This document shows, in pieces, positions 11,169-11,169 of a DNA stretch of 11,169 nucleotides. Location of the stretch: positions 1-11,169 of the forward strand of contig CALBKW010000120.1 in NCBI GenBank assembly GCA_937895785.1. The letters are read 5' to 3'. Position 1 is the first letter of the stretch, and each line of letters starts with the position of its first letter. A program made the position numbers and the translations under genes. The notes under the pieces are model-generated. The model was not told where the DNA came from and searched no databases. It saw only the letters and a list, made by a program, of their open reading frames with translations. The stretch is from an uncultured Candidatus Melainabacteria bacterium. Its GTDB lineage: Bacteria > Cyanobacteriota > Vampirovibrionia > Gastranaerophilales > Gastranaerophilaceae.

Positions 11169-11169
11169 T

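Noticed and set aside
1..11169. CRISPR arrays, tRNA or rRNA genes, transposases, prophage genes.
   Set aside because: No regularly spaced repeats, cloverleaf-like stretches or such coding motifs were seen on either strand by eye.

Overview
The window is AT-rich and gene-dense. It suggests a Gram-negative-type bacterium with a lipopolysaccharide outer membrane, because it has a complete Kdo transferase (waaA/kdtA) plus a GT4 glycosyltransferase and a pyruvyl-transferase-like gene. The class-V aminotransferase looks like the cyanobacterial 'soluble hydrogenase 42 kDa / serine-glyoxylate' type. Together with the strong AT bias this makes a non-photosynthetic cyanobacterial relative (Vampirovibrionia/Melainabacteria, e.g. 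Gastranaerophilales) my best guess, at about 50% confidence; no rRNA or other decisive marker is present.

Layout, left to right. (1) A + strand operon of nadA (5' end cut by the window edge), rlmB overlapping its stop codon, and a primary sigma factor gene rpoD (1-2579). (2) A 359-bp gap (2580-2938) holding a small two-RNA locus, 'locus A'. (3) A GT4 glycosyltransferase with an apparently leaderless mRNA, then an Na+:alanine/glycine symporter gene preceded by a possible 14-codon leader ORF, closed by a strong terminator. (4) A minus-strand REC + HD-GYP regulator, divergent from a small ACT-domain protein with both promoters folded into one palindrome. (5) A bidirectional terminator made of a 24-bp perfect inverted repeat, then the minus-strand aminotransferase. 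(6) A second two-RNA locus, 'locus B' (8470-8702), built like locus A. (7) waaA, also apparently leaderless, converging with overlapping stop codons on a minus-strand pair: a tandem Rossmann-like protein and a polysaccharide pyruvyl transferase family gene cut by the right edge.

The main discovery candidate is the pair of loci A and B. Each has (i) a minus-strand mRNA with a 65-67 nt leader starting AGGGTA, a near-perfect Shine-Dalgarno and a 32- or 24-codon hydrophobic ORF; (ii) a leader segment at the same aligned position able to pair with that Shine-Dalgarno, using different bases in each copy; (iii) a long 3' hairpin; and (iv) a convergent plus-strand RNA of about 104-111 nt with its own promoter, starting at AGGG, whose intrinsic terminator lies inside the small ORF. 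In both copies the one imperfect pair of the long hairpin is G-U in the minus transcript but A-C in the plus transcript. This resembles type I toxin-antitoxin loci with 3'-overlapping RNAs (TxpA/RatA and Fst/par style), although I do not recognise the peptides. Both loci sit directly upstream of, and divergent from, envelope glycosyltransferase-type genes with leaderless extended -10 promoters.

Functionally the rest is housekeeping: NAD synthesis, rRNA methylation, transcription, amino-acid uptake and conversion, second-messenger signalling and cell-surface glycan assembly.
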